DNA of 64,000 bases, from contig NZ_QORW01000003.1 of NCBI RefSeq assembly GCF_003574735.1, positions 62,001 to 126,000 on the forward strand, in the 5' to 3' direction. The translations under genes were made by a program, and so were the position numbers. Numbering within the stretch: the first letter of the stretch is position 1; every line of letters begins with the position of its first letter. This document shows positions 9,104-18,248 of this stretch, piece after piece. The notes beneath the pieces were generated by a model. That model worked only from the letters and a program-made list of their open reading frames with translations, made no database searches and was not told the DNA's origin. Source of the stretch: Dongia deserti (GTDB lineage Bacteria > Pseudomonadota > Alphaproteobacteria > Dongiales > Dongiaceae).

Positions 9104-10506
9104 CACGCCTTCTCCATCGACTTGGCGGTGGCGTGCGCCACACTCTGACCGCCGCCAAGCACCGGCTTGCTGATCGACACCGGCACCTGCCGCGGCCGTT
9201 CGAAGATCGAAAGCAGCGGCAGCACGATCAGGAAGTACGCGAAGTAGTAAAGCGTGCCGAGCTGGCCTAACCGCACAATCTTGATACCGAACGAGCCGCT
9301 GGCCGCGTTCACACCCCACATTTCGCCAACTGCGTTCATCGCTTCGTCAGGCGAGACGCCCCTGAGCTCCGCCACGCGGTCGGTGAAGGTGTCGGCATCG
9401 ACGATCTGGAAATCGAACGGCATCCAGTAGGCTTCCGGCGGATACTTGCCGCAGAACATCAAGATCACGCAGTCGAAGATCAGGAGCCAGAAGAACCACT
9501 TGAACACCGGCCGGAAGGTGCCCGAGCGCACCGGCGAGCGGTCCAGCCAAGGCAAGACGAACAGGATGAGGATCGAAGCGAACATCGCGACGACGCCCAG
9601 CAGCTTGTCCGGGATCGAACGCAGGATGGCGTAGAACGGCAGGTAGTACCACTCCGGCACGATGTGCTCCGGCGTGGAGAGCGGATTGGCGACCTCGTAG
9701 TTGACCGGATCGCCCAGTGCGTTCGGCGCCCAGAACACCCAGAAGGCGTAGAAGATCAGGAAGATGCCGAGGCCGAACATGTCCTTCACCGTGTAGTACG
9801 GATGGAAGGGGATGGTGTCCTGCGGGCCCTTGGTGTCGATGCCCAGCGGGTTGTTCGAGCCGAAGCGGTGCAGAGCCACGATGTGCATGAGCACCACGGC
9901 CACGATCACGAACGGCAGCAGGAAGTGCAGCACGAACAGGCGATTGAGGGTCGGGTTGTCGACCGAGAAACCGCCCCACAGCAGCGTCACGATGCTGTCG
10001 CCGATCCACGGAACGGCCGAGAACAGGTTGGTGATGACCGTCGTGCCCCAGAAGCTCATCTGGCCCCAGGGCAGCACGTAGCCCATGAAGGCCGTCGCCA
10101 TCATCAACAGATAGATGAGGACGCCAAGCTGCCACAGCAGTTCGCGCGGCGCCTTGTAGGAGCCGAAATAGAGGCCACGGAAGATGTGGATGTAGACGAC
10201 AAGGAAGAACATCGACGCGCCGTTCATGTGGAGATAGCGCAGGAGCCAGCCCCAATTGACGTCGCGCATGATGCGCTCGACCGAGTTGAAGGCGTAATCG
10301 ACGTGCGGCGTGTACTGCATCGCGAGGACGAGGCCGGTCACGATCATGATGATGAGCATGAAGCCGGCGAGCGAGCCGAAGTTCCACCAGTAGTTCAGGT
10401 TCTTGGGCGTCGGATACTCGTACGCCTCGTGATGCAGGTAGCTGAACATCGGCAAGCGATGATCGATCCAGCGGATGACCGGGTTCTTGAAAACGGGAGC
10501 AGCCAT
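9103..10506 (-). CDS. petB: Ubiquinol-cytochrome c reductase, cytochrome b subunit
   Basis: Membrane core of the bc1 complex holding hemes bL and bH and both quinone sites. The 467-residue protein shows the paired heme ligands His93/His107 and His194/His208 (spacing 14 in each pair) and the Qo-site PEWY motif at 284-287. About eight membrane helices are present. Between [15 protein letters not shown] and the last helix ([15 protein letters not shown]) lies an extra hydrophilic segment of about 45 residues (roughly 368-412) that most cytochrome b proteins lack. It is the second gene of the operon, 16 bases after the Rieske gene. Confidence 0.97.
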   Translation of the reverse strand: MAAPVFKNPVIRWIDHRLPMFSYLHHEAYEYPTPKNLNYWWNFGSLAGFMLIIMIVTGLVLAMQYTPHVDYAFNSVERIMRDVNWGWLLRYLHMNGASMFFLVVYIHIFRGLYFGSYKAPRELLWQLGVLIYLLMMATAFMGYVLPWGQMSFWGTTVITNLFSAVPWIGDSIVTLLWGGFSVDNPTLNRLFVLHFLLPFVIVAVVLMHIVALHRFGSNNPLGIDTKGPQDTIPFHPYYTVKDMFGLGIFLIFYAFWVFWAPNALGDPVNYEVANPLSTPEHIVPEWYYLPFYAILRSIPDKLLGVVAMFASILILFVLPWLDRSPVRSGTFRPVFKWFFWLLIFDCVILMFCGKYPPEAYWMPFDFQIVDADTFTDRVAELRGVSPDEAMNAVGEMWGVNAASGSFGIKIVRLGQLGTLYYFAYFLIVLPLLSIFERPRQVPVSISKPVLGGGQSVAHATAKSMEKA

Positions 10507-10522
10507 GATTCTCTCTCCTCCC

Positions 10523-11074
10523 TCAACCGATCTTCACGAGCGTGTCGGATTCGAAGGTGTATTGCGGCACCACCAGATTGGTCGGCGCGGGACCGCGGCG
10601 GATGCGACCGGAGGTGTCGTATTCCGAGCCGTGGCATGGGCAGAACCAGCCGCCGAACTGGCCGCGCGGTTCCGAGGGCTTCTGGCCCTGCGGCACGCAG
10701 CCCAAGTGCGTGCAGATGCCGACCACGATCAGCCATTCGGGCTTTTCAACGCGCGCGCTGTCAGGCTGCGGGTCGCGCAGATTGCCCAAGTTCACGTCCT
10801 CCGCTGCCTTGATCTCTTGCGGCGTGCGGTGGCGGATGAAGACCGGCTTGCCGCGCCACTTCACGGTGATGGCCCGCCCGACCTCGATCTGCGAAATGTC
10901 CACTTCGGTCGAGGACAGCGCCAGCACGTCCTGTGACGGGTTGAGGCTGCTGATGATGGGCCAGGCCACGGCGGCGGCGCCGAACGCCGCTACTGAATTG
11001 ACCAGTAGGTTCATGAAGTCGCGACGGGTGCCGGAAGCCGACCCGCCATGCGTGGTATCCGCCATTACATTCAT
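10523..11074 (-). CDS. petA: Ubiquinol-cytochrome c reductase Rieske iron-sulfur subunit
   Basis: Carries the 2Fe-2S Rieske cluster that takes the first electron from ubiquinol at the Qo site. In 183 residues: ligands Cys121 and His123 in CTHLGC, Cys145 and His148 in CPCHGS, and disulfide cysteines 126 and 147. The N-terminus has [10 protein letters not shown] followed by a hydrophobic helix, the uncleaved twin-arginine type anchor normal for bacterial Rieske proteins. It is the first gene of the bc1 operon and divergent from trmL. Confidence 0.97.
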   Translation of the reverse strand: MNVMADTTHGGSASGTRRDFMNLLVNSVAAFGAAAVAWPIISSLNPSQDVLALSSTEVDISQIEVGRAITVKWRGKPVFIRHRTPQEIKAAEDVNLGNLRDPQPDSARVEKPEWLIVVGICTHLGCVPQGQKPSEPRGQFGGWFCPCHGSEYDTSGRIRRGPAPTNLVVPQYTFESDTLVKIG

Positions 11075-11300
11075 CCCTTAACCGGCCGCTTTTCCCGGAT
11101 CCGGAGAGCCCCTGGACACCTTTCAGGCAAGCGCCCCAAAAGGCCCAATTTTCCCGGCGGTTCAGCGACCCTTGTCCGTTGGATGCCGCCTTATATCACG
11201 CGCCTTGAAGGCTGCCCCCGCACCCAATTGCGACAAGTCGCCGCATTCGGCGGAAGGCTCCGTGCTTGGCGGTTTCAACTGGCTTCACCCCGGCGGCCGG

Positions 11301-11306
11301 TATAAT
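11301..11306 (+). promoter_or_regulatory. Possible -10 element for trmL-hemF
   Basis: A perfect TATAAT lies 38 bases before the trmL ATG in the 269-base spacer between the divergent bc1 operon and trmL. No good -35 hexamer is found at 16-18 bases, so it is only a candidate. The rest of the spacer shows no obvious hairpin or gene. Confidence 0.35.
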
Positions 11307-11343
11307 GGAAAAGCCCTTGATTTGCAAAGGATCAGGCCTCGCT

Positions 11344-11802
11344 ATGCGGCTTGCGCTCTACCAGCCGGACATCCCGCAGAATACCGGTGCAATCTTGCGC
11401 CTAGCGGCCTGCTTTGGGCTGCCGGTCGACCTGATCGAGCCCTGCGGATTTGTCTTCGACGACCGGCGGCTCCGGCGCGCGGGCATGGATTATCTGGAGC
11501 ACGTGGAGCTGCACCGCCACCGCTCGTGGGATGCCTATCAAGCGGCACGGACCGGGCGACCGGGACGGCTCGTTCTCCTGACCACCAAGGCCCCGATGCC
11601 GCACGTTGCGTGCCGCTTCGAAGCCGCCGATTCGCTGTTGTTCGGGCGCGAGAGCGCGGGCGTGCCGGACGACGTGCACGCGGCGGCGGACCTGCGCATA
11701 CGGATCCCGATGCGCCCGGGCCTCAGATCACTTAACGTGGCAATGGCGGCGGCCATCGTCACGGGCGAAGCGATGCGGCAACTGGGATTTCCGAGCTCAT
11801 GA
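11344..11802 (+). CDS. trmL: tRNA (cytidine(34)-2'-O)-methyltransferase
   Basis: SPOUT-class enzyme that 2'-O-methylates the wobble nucleotide of certain leucine tRNAs using S-adenosylmethionine. The 152-residue product, starting [19 protein letters not shown], has the full length of TrmL. The knotted AdoMet site is visible as [11 protein letters not shown] and [21 protein letters not shown] 11344 fits the family start; an upstream in-frame start at 11266 would add 26 unrelated residues. Its last four bases overlap the hemF start (ATGA), so the two are co-translated. Confidence 0.94.
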   Translation: MRLALYQPDIPQNTGAILRLAACFGLPVDLIEPCGFVFDDRRLRRAGMDYLEHVELHRHRSWDAYQAARTGRPGRLVLLTTKAPMPHVACRFEAADSLLFGRESAGVPDDVHAAADLRIRIPMRPGLRSLNVAMAAAIVTGEAMRQLGFPSS

Positions 11803-12674
11803 GTTCCTACCCGGCGGATCACAAGCAACAGGCCAGCGTCTGGTTCGAATCCCTGCGCGACCACATCTGCGCGGAATTCGAACGGCTGGAGGACGCGCTG
11901 ACGGCGACGCGCCATTGCGATCTGCCGGCGGGTCGATTCGCGCGCACGCCCTGGAAGCGGCCCGACGCCGGTGGTGGTGAAGGCGGTGGCGGCACCATGG
12001 CCGTCATGCGCGGGCGCGTGTTCGAGAAGGTGGGCGTCAACGTCTCCACCGTGTTCGGCACTTTCAGCGAGGAGTTCCGCAAGCAGATCCCGGGTGCGGC
12101 AGAAAGCGGCGCGTTCTGGGCCAGCGGTATCTCGCTGGTCGCGCATATGCGGTCGCCGCACGTGCCCGCCGTTCACATGAACACCCGGCATATCGTGACA
12201 AGCCAGAGTTGGTTCGGCGGCGGAGCGGACCTGACGCCGATGTTTCCCGAGGCGCACGCGGAGGACGCTGCCGATTTTCATGCGGCGTTCAAGGGTGCGT
12301 GCAACCGCTTCGACGCGACCTACTATCCGCGTTTCAAGAAGTGGTGCGACGAGTACTTCTATCTACCGCATCGCAAGGAGCCGCGCGGCGTAGGCGGCAT
12401 CTTCTACGACAACCTGAATACCGGCGATTGGGACAAGGATTTCGGGTTCACTCGTGCGGTCGGGGAGGCCTTTCTCGCGATCTATCCCGAGATCGTCCGT
12501 CGGCACATGAGCAAGGATTGGACGGATGAGGAGCGCCGCAAGCAGCTGATCCGCCGCGGGCGCTACGTCGAGTTCAACCTGCTCTATGACCGGGGCACGT
12601 TGTTCGGCTTGAAGACCGGCGGCAATACAGAAGCGATCCTGATGTCGCTACCACCCGAGGTGATGTGGCCGTGA
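11799..12674 (+). CDS. hemF: Oxygen-dependent coproporphyrinogen III oxidase
   Basis: Aerobic heme-pathway enzyme converting coproporphyrinogen III to protoporphyrinogen IX in the cytoplasm. The family blocks are clear: [20 protein letters not shown], a conserved HMNTRH segment, FGGGADLTP, and [20 protein letters not shown]. The 291-residue protein ends SLPPEVMWP, whereas most HemF proteins continue with an RWRYDW-type tail of about 15 residues, so the C-terminus looks slightly shortened. The trmL-hemF pair opposite a bc1 operon is common in Rhodospirillales. Heme supply and bc1 assembly may be co-timed. Confidence 0.95.
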   Translation: MSSYPADHKQQASVWFESLRDHICAEFERLEDALTATRHCDLPAGRFARTPWKRPDAGGGEGGGGTMAVMRGRVFEKVGVNVSTVFGTFSEEFRKQIPGAAESGAFWASGISLVAHMRSPHVPAVHMNTRHIVTSQSWFGGGADLTPMFPEAHAEDAADFHAAFKGACNRFDATYYPRFKKWCDEYFYLPHRKEPRGVGGIFYDNLNTGDWDKDFGFTRAVGEAFLAIYPEIVRRHMSKDWTDEERRKQLIRRGRYVEFNLLYDRGTLFGLKTGGNTEAILMSLPPEVMWP

Positions 12675-12684
12675 GCGCGGCTGC

Positions 12685-14358
12685 ATGAAGGGCAAGATCG
12701 CAGCTCTGCTCGACCGCATCCGAGGCTCCGGATCGCGTGACGACGCTGATATCGTCAAGCGTTCCTGCCTCGAGCGCGCGGGAGAACCGCCGGCGATCGA
12801 CGCGCCGCCGATCGCCCTCTCCTACGCCATCGACATCAAGAATATCGGTGACCTGATCAGCCCCGTCGCCGTGCAATACGCGACCGAGCGCCCGACCGTC
12901 TGGAGACCGCCCGCGGCTGGCGAGCATCTGCTGGCGGTCGGCAGCATCCTGCACTGGGCGACGCCTTTGTCGCATGTCTGGGGCTCTGGCTTGCAGCCGA
13001 CCCTGGGCATCGGTGAGCTGGAAGGCGAGCACATCTGGGCGCTGCGCGGCAAGCTGACGCACAGCTTGCTGCAGCCGGAGGTCAGCGGCTTGCGCGACGT
13101 GCCGCTCGGCGATCCGGCCTATCTGGTCGCGCGACGCCTCGCCCCGCTCATGCCCGCCCGGTCGCCGACGCATCGGCTGGGCCTCGTTCCGCATGTCGAG
13201 GACCGCAATCATCCCGGCATTGCGCATCTGCGCGGGCAGGATGGTGTGCTGGTGCTCGATGTGCGTGATCCCGCACCCAAATTCTTCGCGCGAATGATGG
13301 AATGCGAGACAATCGCCGGCTCTTCGCTGCACGGGTTGGTTTTTGCGGAAGCGTTGGGCATTCCGAATGTGTGGGTGGATTTCCGGCCCGAGGACCCGGA
13401 TCGCGCCTTCGCGTTCCAGGATTGGTTCTCGCTGGCGGACAAGCCGGGGAATATGCCGCTGCGGGTCGACGCCGCTCCTTCTGCGGGAGACCTGATCGCC
13501 GCCGCCGCGCTGCATGATATGAAGATCGACGAACGCGCGCTGCGCGGTGCCGTGCCGCAGCCGGTGCTGGATGAGCTCAGCCTCTCGCGCAAGAAGGCGC
13601 CGCGCATCGTGCACATGCTGAATTGTCGCCGGCGACCCATGCCGATCTTCCTGACCTGCGGCGATCTCGGCGCGCGGCTGCAAGCCATCGCGGCCTCGTA
13701 TCGCACGCAGTCCGTCCCCACCGAGCTCGTCCTGATCGATGGCGGCGCCGGTGGTGAAAAGGCGCAGGGAGCGATCGGCCGATTGCAGCAGGACGGCGCC
13801 CTAGTCCGTGTCATCGATCCCGGCACGCCGGAACAGCAGGCCCAGTCCCTGCAACACGTGATCCGTGACTACTTCAAGCGCTGGGGCGAGCCGCAGCGCT
13901 ACGCGATCGCCTCCGGCGCGGTTGACTTCTCGACCACATCAGCGGAGGCCTTTGCGCTCTACGACGAATTGCTGGATCGCTTTCCCGATGTCGAGGCCGT
14001 CGGTCCGATGCTGCGCGTCCAGGAACTGCCGCGCACGCATCCCGCCCTCGGTCACGAGATCGCAGCCCACTGGTCGCGCGAGCCGATCTGGTGCGATACG
14101 TCGCTGGGCCACATTGCCGTAGTCCGCTCCAGCCTGTTCGGAAACTTTGCGCTGTGCCGCGCCGGTGTCGGACATCTGCCGCCGAAGTCCGGGTTGCGCG
14201 TGCATCATCCGTTCGATGCGCACGCGCTCGATTGGCCGAAGCCCAGAACGACCGAACCGCCCGCACACCCTTTCTACTACGATGTCGAGCGCCGGCCCGA
14301 TGGCACCTTGGCCGCCGTGACTCGGCCGCTGTGGTCGAGCCGCCGCCTACACTGGTAG
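12685..14358 (+). CDS. Polysaccharide pyruvyl transferase-like protein fused to a glycosyltransferase-like C-terminal domain
   Basis: The N-terminal part of this 557-residue protein (about 40-270) resembles the polysaccharide pyruvyl transferase/ExoV family. NIGDLISPVAVQYAT at the start and ETIAGSSLHGLVFAEALGIP are the typical blocks, the latter holding the SxHG motif. From about residue 310 a second region begins (MPIFLTCGDLGARLQAIAAS, then LVLIDGGAG) that looks like a nucleotide-sugar glycosyltransferase A-type fold, but I see no convincing DxD motif. It may modify a surface polysaccharide. It starts 10 bases after hemF, and its end overlaps the acdR stop region by 12 bases. Confidence 0.65.
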   Translation: MKGKIAALLDRIRGSGSRDDADIVKRSCLERAGEPPAIDAPPIALSYAIDIKNIGDLISPVAVQYATERPTVWRPPAAGEHLLAVGSILHWATPLSHVWGSGLQPTLGIGELEGEHIWALRGKLTHSLLQPEVSGLRDVPLGDPAYLVARRLAPLMPARSPTHRLGLVPHVEDRNHPGIAHLRGQDGVLVLDVRDPAPKFFARMMECETIAGSSLHGLVFAEALGIPNVWVDFRPEDPDRAFAFQDWFSLADKPGNMPLRVDAAPSAGDLIAAAALHDMKIDERALRGAVPQPVLDELSLSRKKAPRIVHMLNCRRRPMPIFLTCGDLGARLQAIAASYRTQSVPTELVLIDGGAGGEKAQGAIGRLQQDGALVRVIDPGTPEQQAQSLQHVIRDYFKRWGEPQRYAIASGAVDFSTTSAEAFALYDELLDRFPDVEAVGPMLRVQELPRTHPALGHEIAAHWSREPIWCDTSLGHIAVVRSSLFGNFALCRAGVGHLPPKSGLRVHHPFDAHALDWPKPRTTEPPAHPFYYDVERRPDGTLAAVTRPLWSSRRLHW

Positions 14359-14817
14359 CTCGGTCGTCGACATGATCTGCTTCACCACGAAGAAGGTCCG
14401 GATCTGCCGCACGCCGGGCAGGGTCAGGATCTCGTCGGCGTGCAGCTTGTTGAAGCGCTCGAGATCCTTGGTGCGGACGATGAGGAAATAGTCGAACTCG
14501 CCGGCGACCAGGTGGCATTCGAGGCAGCCGGGCACTTTGCGGGCTGCCTCCTCGAACTCGGCAAAGGAGGCCGGCGTCGAGCGGTCGAGCACGACGCCGA
14601 CGATGACCAGCGTGGTGAGGTCGAGCTTCGCCGGGTCCGCCAGCGCGACCACTTTGCGGATGATGCCGTCCTGCTTCAGCTTGTCGACCCGGCGCATGGC
14701 CGCGGTCGGGGAGAGGTTCACCCGGCTCGCCAGCTCCGCATTCGTGATGCCGGCGTCGGCTTGCAGCTGTCTCAGGATGTTGCGGTCGATTTTGTCGAGC
14801 TTCCGTGTTTCGGCCAT
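14347..14817 (-). CDS. acdR: Lrp/AsnC-family regulator next to ACC deaminase (AcdR-type)
   Basis: The 156-residue protein has an N-terminal helix-turn-helix (LDKIDRNILRQLQADAGITN, then ASRVNLSPTAAMRRVDKL) and a C-terminal RAM ligand-sensing domain (about 70-150). It is divergent from acdS, the arrangement in which Lrp-type AcdR activates ACC deaminase in Pseudomonas and rhizobia. The name rests on this context. ATG 14817 is chosen over a GTG two codons upstream because AGGA precedes it at a normal distance. The 3' end overlaps the preceding gene by 12 bases, convergent. Confidence 0.85.
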   Translation of the reverse strand: MAETRKLDKIDRNILRQLQADAGITNAELASRVNLSPTAAMRRVDKLKQDGIIRKVVALADPAKLDLTTLVIVGVVLDRSTPASFAEFEEAARKVPGCLECHLVAGEFDYFLIVRTKDLERFNKLHADEILTLPGVRQIRTFFVVKQIMSTTELPV

Positions 14818-14945
14818 GCGCACTTTTCCTGCGCCATTCGTGGAACTAGCGCCATAAAATCATATCCACTCGCGTCAAGCGACGTTTTTCCGCGGGTACA
14901 GCTGGAATAACGCATTTGATCGGAGTCGCCGCCCTGAATAGCCTT

Positions 14946-14959
14946 TTGAGTTCATTCAA
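14946..14959 (+). promoter_or_regulatory. FNR/CRP-like dyad in the acdS leader
   Basis: TTGAG-TTCA-TTCAA matches the FNR consensus TTGAT-N4-ATCAA at 8 of 10 positions. It lies 16 bases before the acdS ATG and touches the AAGGAGGGG ribosome binding site (14958-14966). FNR and CRP sites are known upstream of acdS in Pseudomonas; here the position would favour repression. A chance match is possible. Confidence 0.35.
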
Positions 14960-14974
14960 GGAGGGGCGACACCG

Positions 14975-15991
14975 ATGCGGTTCGACAAGTTTCCACGCCT
15001 TCAGCTGACCTTCGGCCCGACTCCGATCGAAAAGCTCCAGCGCCTCAGCGACCATCTCGGCGGCAGAGTGGAAATCTGGGCCAAGCGCGAGGATTGCAAC
15101 TCCGGTCTCGCTTTCGGCGGCAACAAGGTGCGCAAGCTCGAGTATTTGATGCCGGAGGCGATCGCGCAGAATTGCGACACGCTGGTGACGATCGGCGGCG
15201 TGCAATCCAACCACACCCGCCAGGTCGCGGCGGTCGCCGCCAAGCTCGGCATGAAATGCCGGCTGGTGCAGGAGAGCTGGGTCAACTGGCACGACGGCGT
15301 CTATGACCGCGTCGGCAATATCCTGATGAGCCGCATCCTGGGCGCCGAGGTGGAGCTGGTGAACGAAGGCTTCGGCATCGAGTTCAAGAAGAGCTGGGAA
15401 GCCGCGCTGGAGGACGTGCGTGAACGCGGCGGCAAGCCTTATGCGATTCCGGCCGGCGCCTCCGACCACAAGCTGGGCGGCCTTGGCTTTGTCGGCTTTG
15501 CGGAGGAAGTGCGCGCGCAGGAAGCGGAGCTCGGCTTCAAGTTCGACTATATCTTCGTCTGCTCGGTGACCGGCTCGACGCAGGCTGGCATGATCGTCGG
15601 CTTCGCGGTCGATGGCCGCGCCAATCGCGTGATCGGCATCGATGCCTCTGCCAAGCCCACGGAGACGCGCGAGCAGGTGAAGCGCATCGCGCAGAACACG
15701 GCCGAGTTGGTGGAGCTCGGCCGGCGCATCACCGACGAAGACGTGGTGCTGGACGAGCGCTACGCCTATCCGGAATATGGCGTGCCGTCGGACGAGACGC
15801 TGGACGCGATGCGCTTGAGCGCGCGGATGGAAGGCATGATGACCGACCCGGTCTATGAGGGCAAAAGCATGCAGGGCATGATCGACATAATCCGCCGCGA
15901 GGAAATTCCGACCGGATCGAAGGTGCTCTACGCCCATCTGGGCGGCGTGCCGGCGATCAACGGCTATTCGTACCTGTTCCGGAATGGATAG
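14975..15991 (+). CDS. acdS: 1-aminocyclopropane-1-carboxylate deaminase
   Basis: PLP enzyme that breaks the ethylene precursor ACC into 2-oxobutanoate and ammonia, lowering plant ethylene. The 338-residue protein aligns without gaps to the Pseudomonas numbering: PLP lysine Lys51, Ser78 in VQSNH, Tyr294, Glu295 and Leu322. Glu295 and Leu322 separate true ACC deaminases from D-cysteine desulfhydrases, so the call is firm. A strong AAGGAGGGG site precedes ATG 14975. It is divergent from an Lrp-type regulator with a 157-base spacer. The gene points to a rhizosphere or plant-associated life. Confidence 0.96.
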   Translation: MRFDKFPRLQLTFGPTPIEKLQRLSDHLGGRVEIWAKREDCNSGLAFGGNKVRKLEYLMPEAIAQNCDTLVTIGGVQSNHTRQVAAVAAKLGMKCRLVQESWVNWHDGVYDRVGNILMSRILGAEVELVNEGFGIEFKKSWEAALEDVRERGGKPYAIPAGASDHKLGGLGFVGFAEEVRAQEAELGFKFDYIFVCSVTGSTQAGMIVGFAVDGRANRVIGIDASAKPTETREQVKRIAQNTAELVELGRRITDEDVVLDERYAYPEYGVPSDETLDAMRLSARMEGMMTDPVYEGKSMQGMIDIIRREEIPTGSKVLYAHLGGVPAINGYSYLFRNG

Positions 15992-16004
15992 ACTTCGCTC
16001 CACC

Positions 16005-16095
16005 CGTCATCACCGGGCCGCAGCGAAGCTGCGAGACCCGGTGATCCAAATTTGAGAGTTGCCTGGGGACGAACTTGGATTGCCCGGCAATGACG
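16005..16095. repeat. Triple-hairpin palindromic repeat, copy 1
   Basis: Between acdS and the AlaX gene. Outer arms CGTCAT (16005-16010) and ATGACG (16090-16095) pair. Inside are stem A, ATCACCGGG/CCCGGTGAT (16009-16045) capped by CGCAGC-GAA-GCTGCG; middle stem TCCAAATT/AACTTGGA (16045-16079, one mismatch); and stem C, ATTGCC-C-GGCAAT (16079-16091). The same architecture with other stem sequences occurs at 46870-46970, so this is a dispersed REP-like element. Confidence 0.75.
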
Positions 16096-16116
16096 TGAGA
16101 GAGAGGAATTGAGCTC

Positions 16117-16758
16117 GTGGTCGCGAAGCTCTTCTGGCAGAACTCCTATCGCACCACGCTCGACACGCGCATCGCAGCGGTCGAGGGCGATCAGGTGCGG
16201 CTGGAGGAGACCATCTTCTACGCCTTCTCCGGCGGGCAGGAGAGCGATGTTGGTACGATTGGTGAATGCAAGGTGCTGGAAGCGCGCAAGGATGGCCGCG
16301 ATATCGTCTACCGCCTGGAGCCTGATCATGGATTGAAGACTGGCGATTCCGTTACGATCGGAATCGACGGCGTTCGGCGGTTGAGGCTGATGCGGCTGCA
16401 TCTGGCGGCGGAGATCATCCTGGAGCTCGCCTACCAGAACCTGCCCGGCATCCAGAAGATCGGCGCGCACATCGCCGAAGACAAGGCGCGCATCGACTTC
16501 GAATGGCCGGAGAACATCTCCAAGCTGTTCCCGATGATGCAGGAGAAGGCAGCCGCGCTCATCGCCGCCGATCATGCGATCGTCAGCGCCTTCAGCGACG
16601 AGGCGAACCAGCGCCGTTATTGGGAGAATGAAGGCTTCGCTCGCGTGCCTTGCGGCGGCACGCACCTGAAGCGCACCGGCGAAATCGGCGCCATTGCCCT
16701 GAAGCGCGTCAATATCGGCAAGGGCAAGGAGCGGATCGAGATCAGACTGGCCGGCTAG
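16117..16758 (+). CDS. AlaX-type alanyl-tRNA editing protein, variant zinc site
   Basis: Free-standing homologue of the AlaRS editing domain, which hydrolyses mischarged Ser- or Gly-tRNA(Ala). The 213-residue protein has the N-terminal barrel with the FSGGQESDVG motif and the C-terminal editing core. The zinc motifs HxxxH and CxxxH appear as His95-x3-Glu99 and Cys179-GGT-His183, so the second histidine is glutamate. The protein may still bind metal or may have changed function. It starts at GTG 16117, preceded by GAGAGG, and its end overlaps the convergent small gene by four bases. Confidence 0.82.
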   Translation: MVAKLFWQNSYRTTLDTRIAAVEGDQVRLEETIFYAFSGGQESDVGTIGECKVLEARKDGRDIVYRLEPDHGLKTGDSVTIGIDGVRRLRLMRLHLAAEIILELAYQNLPGIQKIGAHIAEDKARIDFEWPENISKLFPMMQEKAAALIAADHAIVSAFSDEANQRRYWENEGFARVPCGGTHLKRTGEIGAIALKRVNIGKGKERIEIRLAG

Positions 16759-17246
16759 TCGGCCGGACTGGTCAAGGTGTAGGGCATGTAACCCACGAAA
16801 CCGGCGATGCGCCAGCAGCCGGCATCGCGCGCGCAGAAATAGAGCGTTTGCCACAGCAAGCGGTCCGCGCCGCCATCAGCGCGCCGGATCGCGCCATTGA
16901 ACTTCTTGTGCAGCACAGCGACCGAGCCGTTGATGTCGATGTCCGTAAGCGACGTGGCACGGAAGATCGCCGCCCGCAGCGGCTCGGCATAGGCGATCTT
17001 GCGCGTCTCGTGCGCCTGGCGCAGCCATTCGTCGCGATACGCCTCCACCGTGCCGAACGCGAGCCGCCAGCGGTCGGTATCCGGCGAATGACGGGCGTGC
17101 AGCCCGATGAAGCCGTCGCGCTTGAAGTCGTCGTCGATCCTGCCCCAGTCGGCGGCGAGGAACGCGTCGATGTCGCGCGCCACTAGCATCTCCCACAATT
17201 CGCGGCGGTCGGGATCGTCGGCAAACGGATTCTGCTCGGGATTCAC
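16755..17246 (-). CDS. Small conserved protein, possibly NTF2/SnoaL-like fold
   Basis: A 163-residue acidic soluble protein without signal peptide or membrane segment. The alternation of helices (RRELWEMLVARDIDAFLAAD) with strands, and a late run DIDINGSVAVLHKKFNG, suggest a cone-shaped NTF2-like fold, but I cannot name the family with certainty. It lies 45 bases downstream of the ornithine-cyclodeaminase-like gene, possibly as the last gene of that operon. It could be an uncharacterised isomerase-like or ligand-binding protein. Confidence 0.6.
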   Translation of the reverse strand: MNPEQNPFADDPDRRELWEMLVARDIDAFLAADWGRIDDDFKRDGFIGLHARHSPDTDRWRLAFGTVEAYRDEWLRQAHETRKIAYAEPLRAAIFRATSLTDIDINGSVAVLHKKFNGAIRRADGGADRLLWQTLYFCARDAGCWRIAGFVGYMPYTLTSPAD

Positions 17247-17291
17247 GGGGCCCTCCTCAGCGCCATCATGGCACGCCGCTGCGTTCCTCGC

Positions 17292-18242
17292 CTACTCCGC
17301 CTTGAACGCCTTGTAGATCGCCCAAGCGGTGGCAAGGTCCTCGTGTCCGCCGCCACCGGACTTGAACCAGGTGATCTCGTCGTCGGAGATCCGTTTGGGT
17401 TTCTTGCCACGTGCGACCTGCTCCATGTCGATGATCGAAGCCTGGTCCAGCACACCCGATGTAATGGGCTGGGTGAGGTCGCCGGCCACCTCGATTGTGG
17501 TGAACCGCGCATCGACATAGTGGCGGGCAGCGAAGTTGACGCAGTCATCGTCCGCTTCGCGCATGTCCGGCCGGTAGCTGCCGACCAGATCGAGGTGCGT
17601 GCCAAGGCGCAGCCAGACACCCTTGACCAGCGGCTCTGTCGCCATGGTGGCGGTGGAGACGATGTCCGCGAAGGAAACGGCATCGTGCAGATCGTCAGCC
17701 GCCACGAGCGCAACCTTCGGCAGGCGCGCCGCCAGCGCCGCGATGGCGCGCTCCAGGGCCGGCCGGCTGCGGTTCCACCACAATACCTGGCGGATCGGTC
17801 GCACGGCGCAATGCGCCTCGATCAGGTGCGGCGCCAGAGCACCGGCGCCGATCATACATAGGGTCTGCGCATCCTTGCGCGCCAGCCAATCGGCGGCCGC
17901 CGCCGAGTTCGCGGCAGTCTTGCGCAGGGTCAGCATAGGACCGTCCATGCCGCAGAGAGTCTCGCCGGTCTTGCCGTCGAACAGCAGATAGGCGCCCTGC
18001 ACGCTGGCGAGGTTCCTTGCGGCATTGCCAGGAAAGACGCTGGCGACCTTGATGCCGAAGCAGGTGTCGTATTGCCACGCCGGCAGCATCAGCCAGTCAT
18101 TCTGCGCGCCGGCGGCTAGTTTCTGGCTGAGCAGCATGCGCTCGATGCGATCGGTGCCTCGCTTGTTCATCTCCTGGATCGCCGGCACCAGGCGACGGAA
18201 ATCGCCGAAATGCAGAACCGCCTCCGCGTCGAGCCAATGCAT
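17292..18242 (-). CDS. Ornithine cyclodeaminase/mu-crystallin family protein
   Basis: The 316-residue protein belongs to the NAD(P)-dependent OCD family, whose members act as ornithine cyclodeaminase, alanine dehydrogenase or delta1-pyrroline-2-carboxylate reductase. Visible features are KVASVFPGNA in the substrate region, GPMLTLRKTAANSAAAA, the dinucleotide-binding loop MIGAGALAPHLI and the VGSYRPDMREAD segment. It starts six bases after the flavin oxidoreductase gene, so the two likely form one pathway. Reduction of a cyclic imino acid is the best guess, which would fit a demethylase partner acting on a proline derivative. Confidence 0.82.
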   Translation of the reverse strand: MHWLDAEAVLHFGDFRRLVPAIQEMNKRGTDRIERMLLSQKLAAGAQNDWLMLPAWQYDTCFGIKVASVFPGNAARNLASVQGAYLLFDGKTGETLCGMDGPMLTLRKTAANSAAAADWLARKDAQTLCMIGAGALAPHLIEAHCAVRPIRQVLWWNRSRPALERAIAALAARLPKVALVAADDLHDAVSFADIVSTATMATEPLVKGVWLRLGTHLDLVGSYRPDMREADDDCVNFAARHYVDARFTTIEVAGDLTQPITSGVLDQASIIDMEQVARGKKPKRISDDEITWFKSGGGGHEDLATAWAIYKAFKAE

Positions 18243-18248
18243 AATGGC

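Noticed and set aside
11843-11853. GGTTCGAATCC resembling a tRNA T-loop
   Set aside because: It lies inside the hemF coding sequence (WFESL), with no acceptor or anticodon arms around it.
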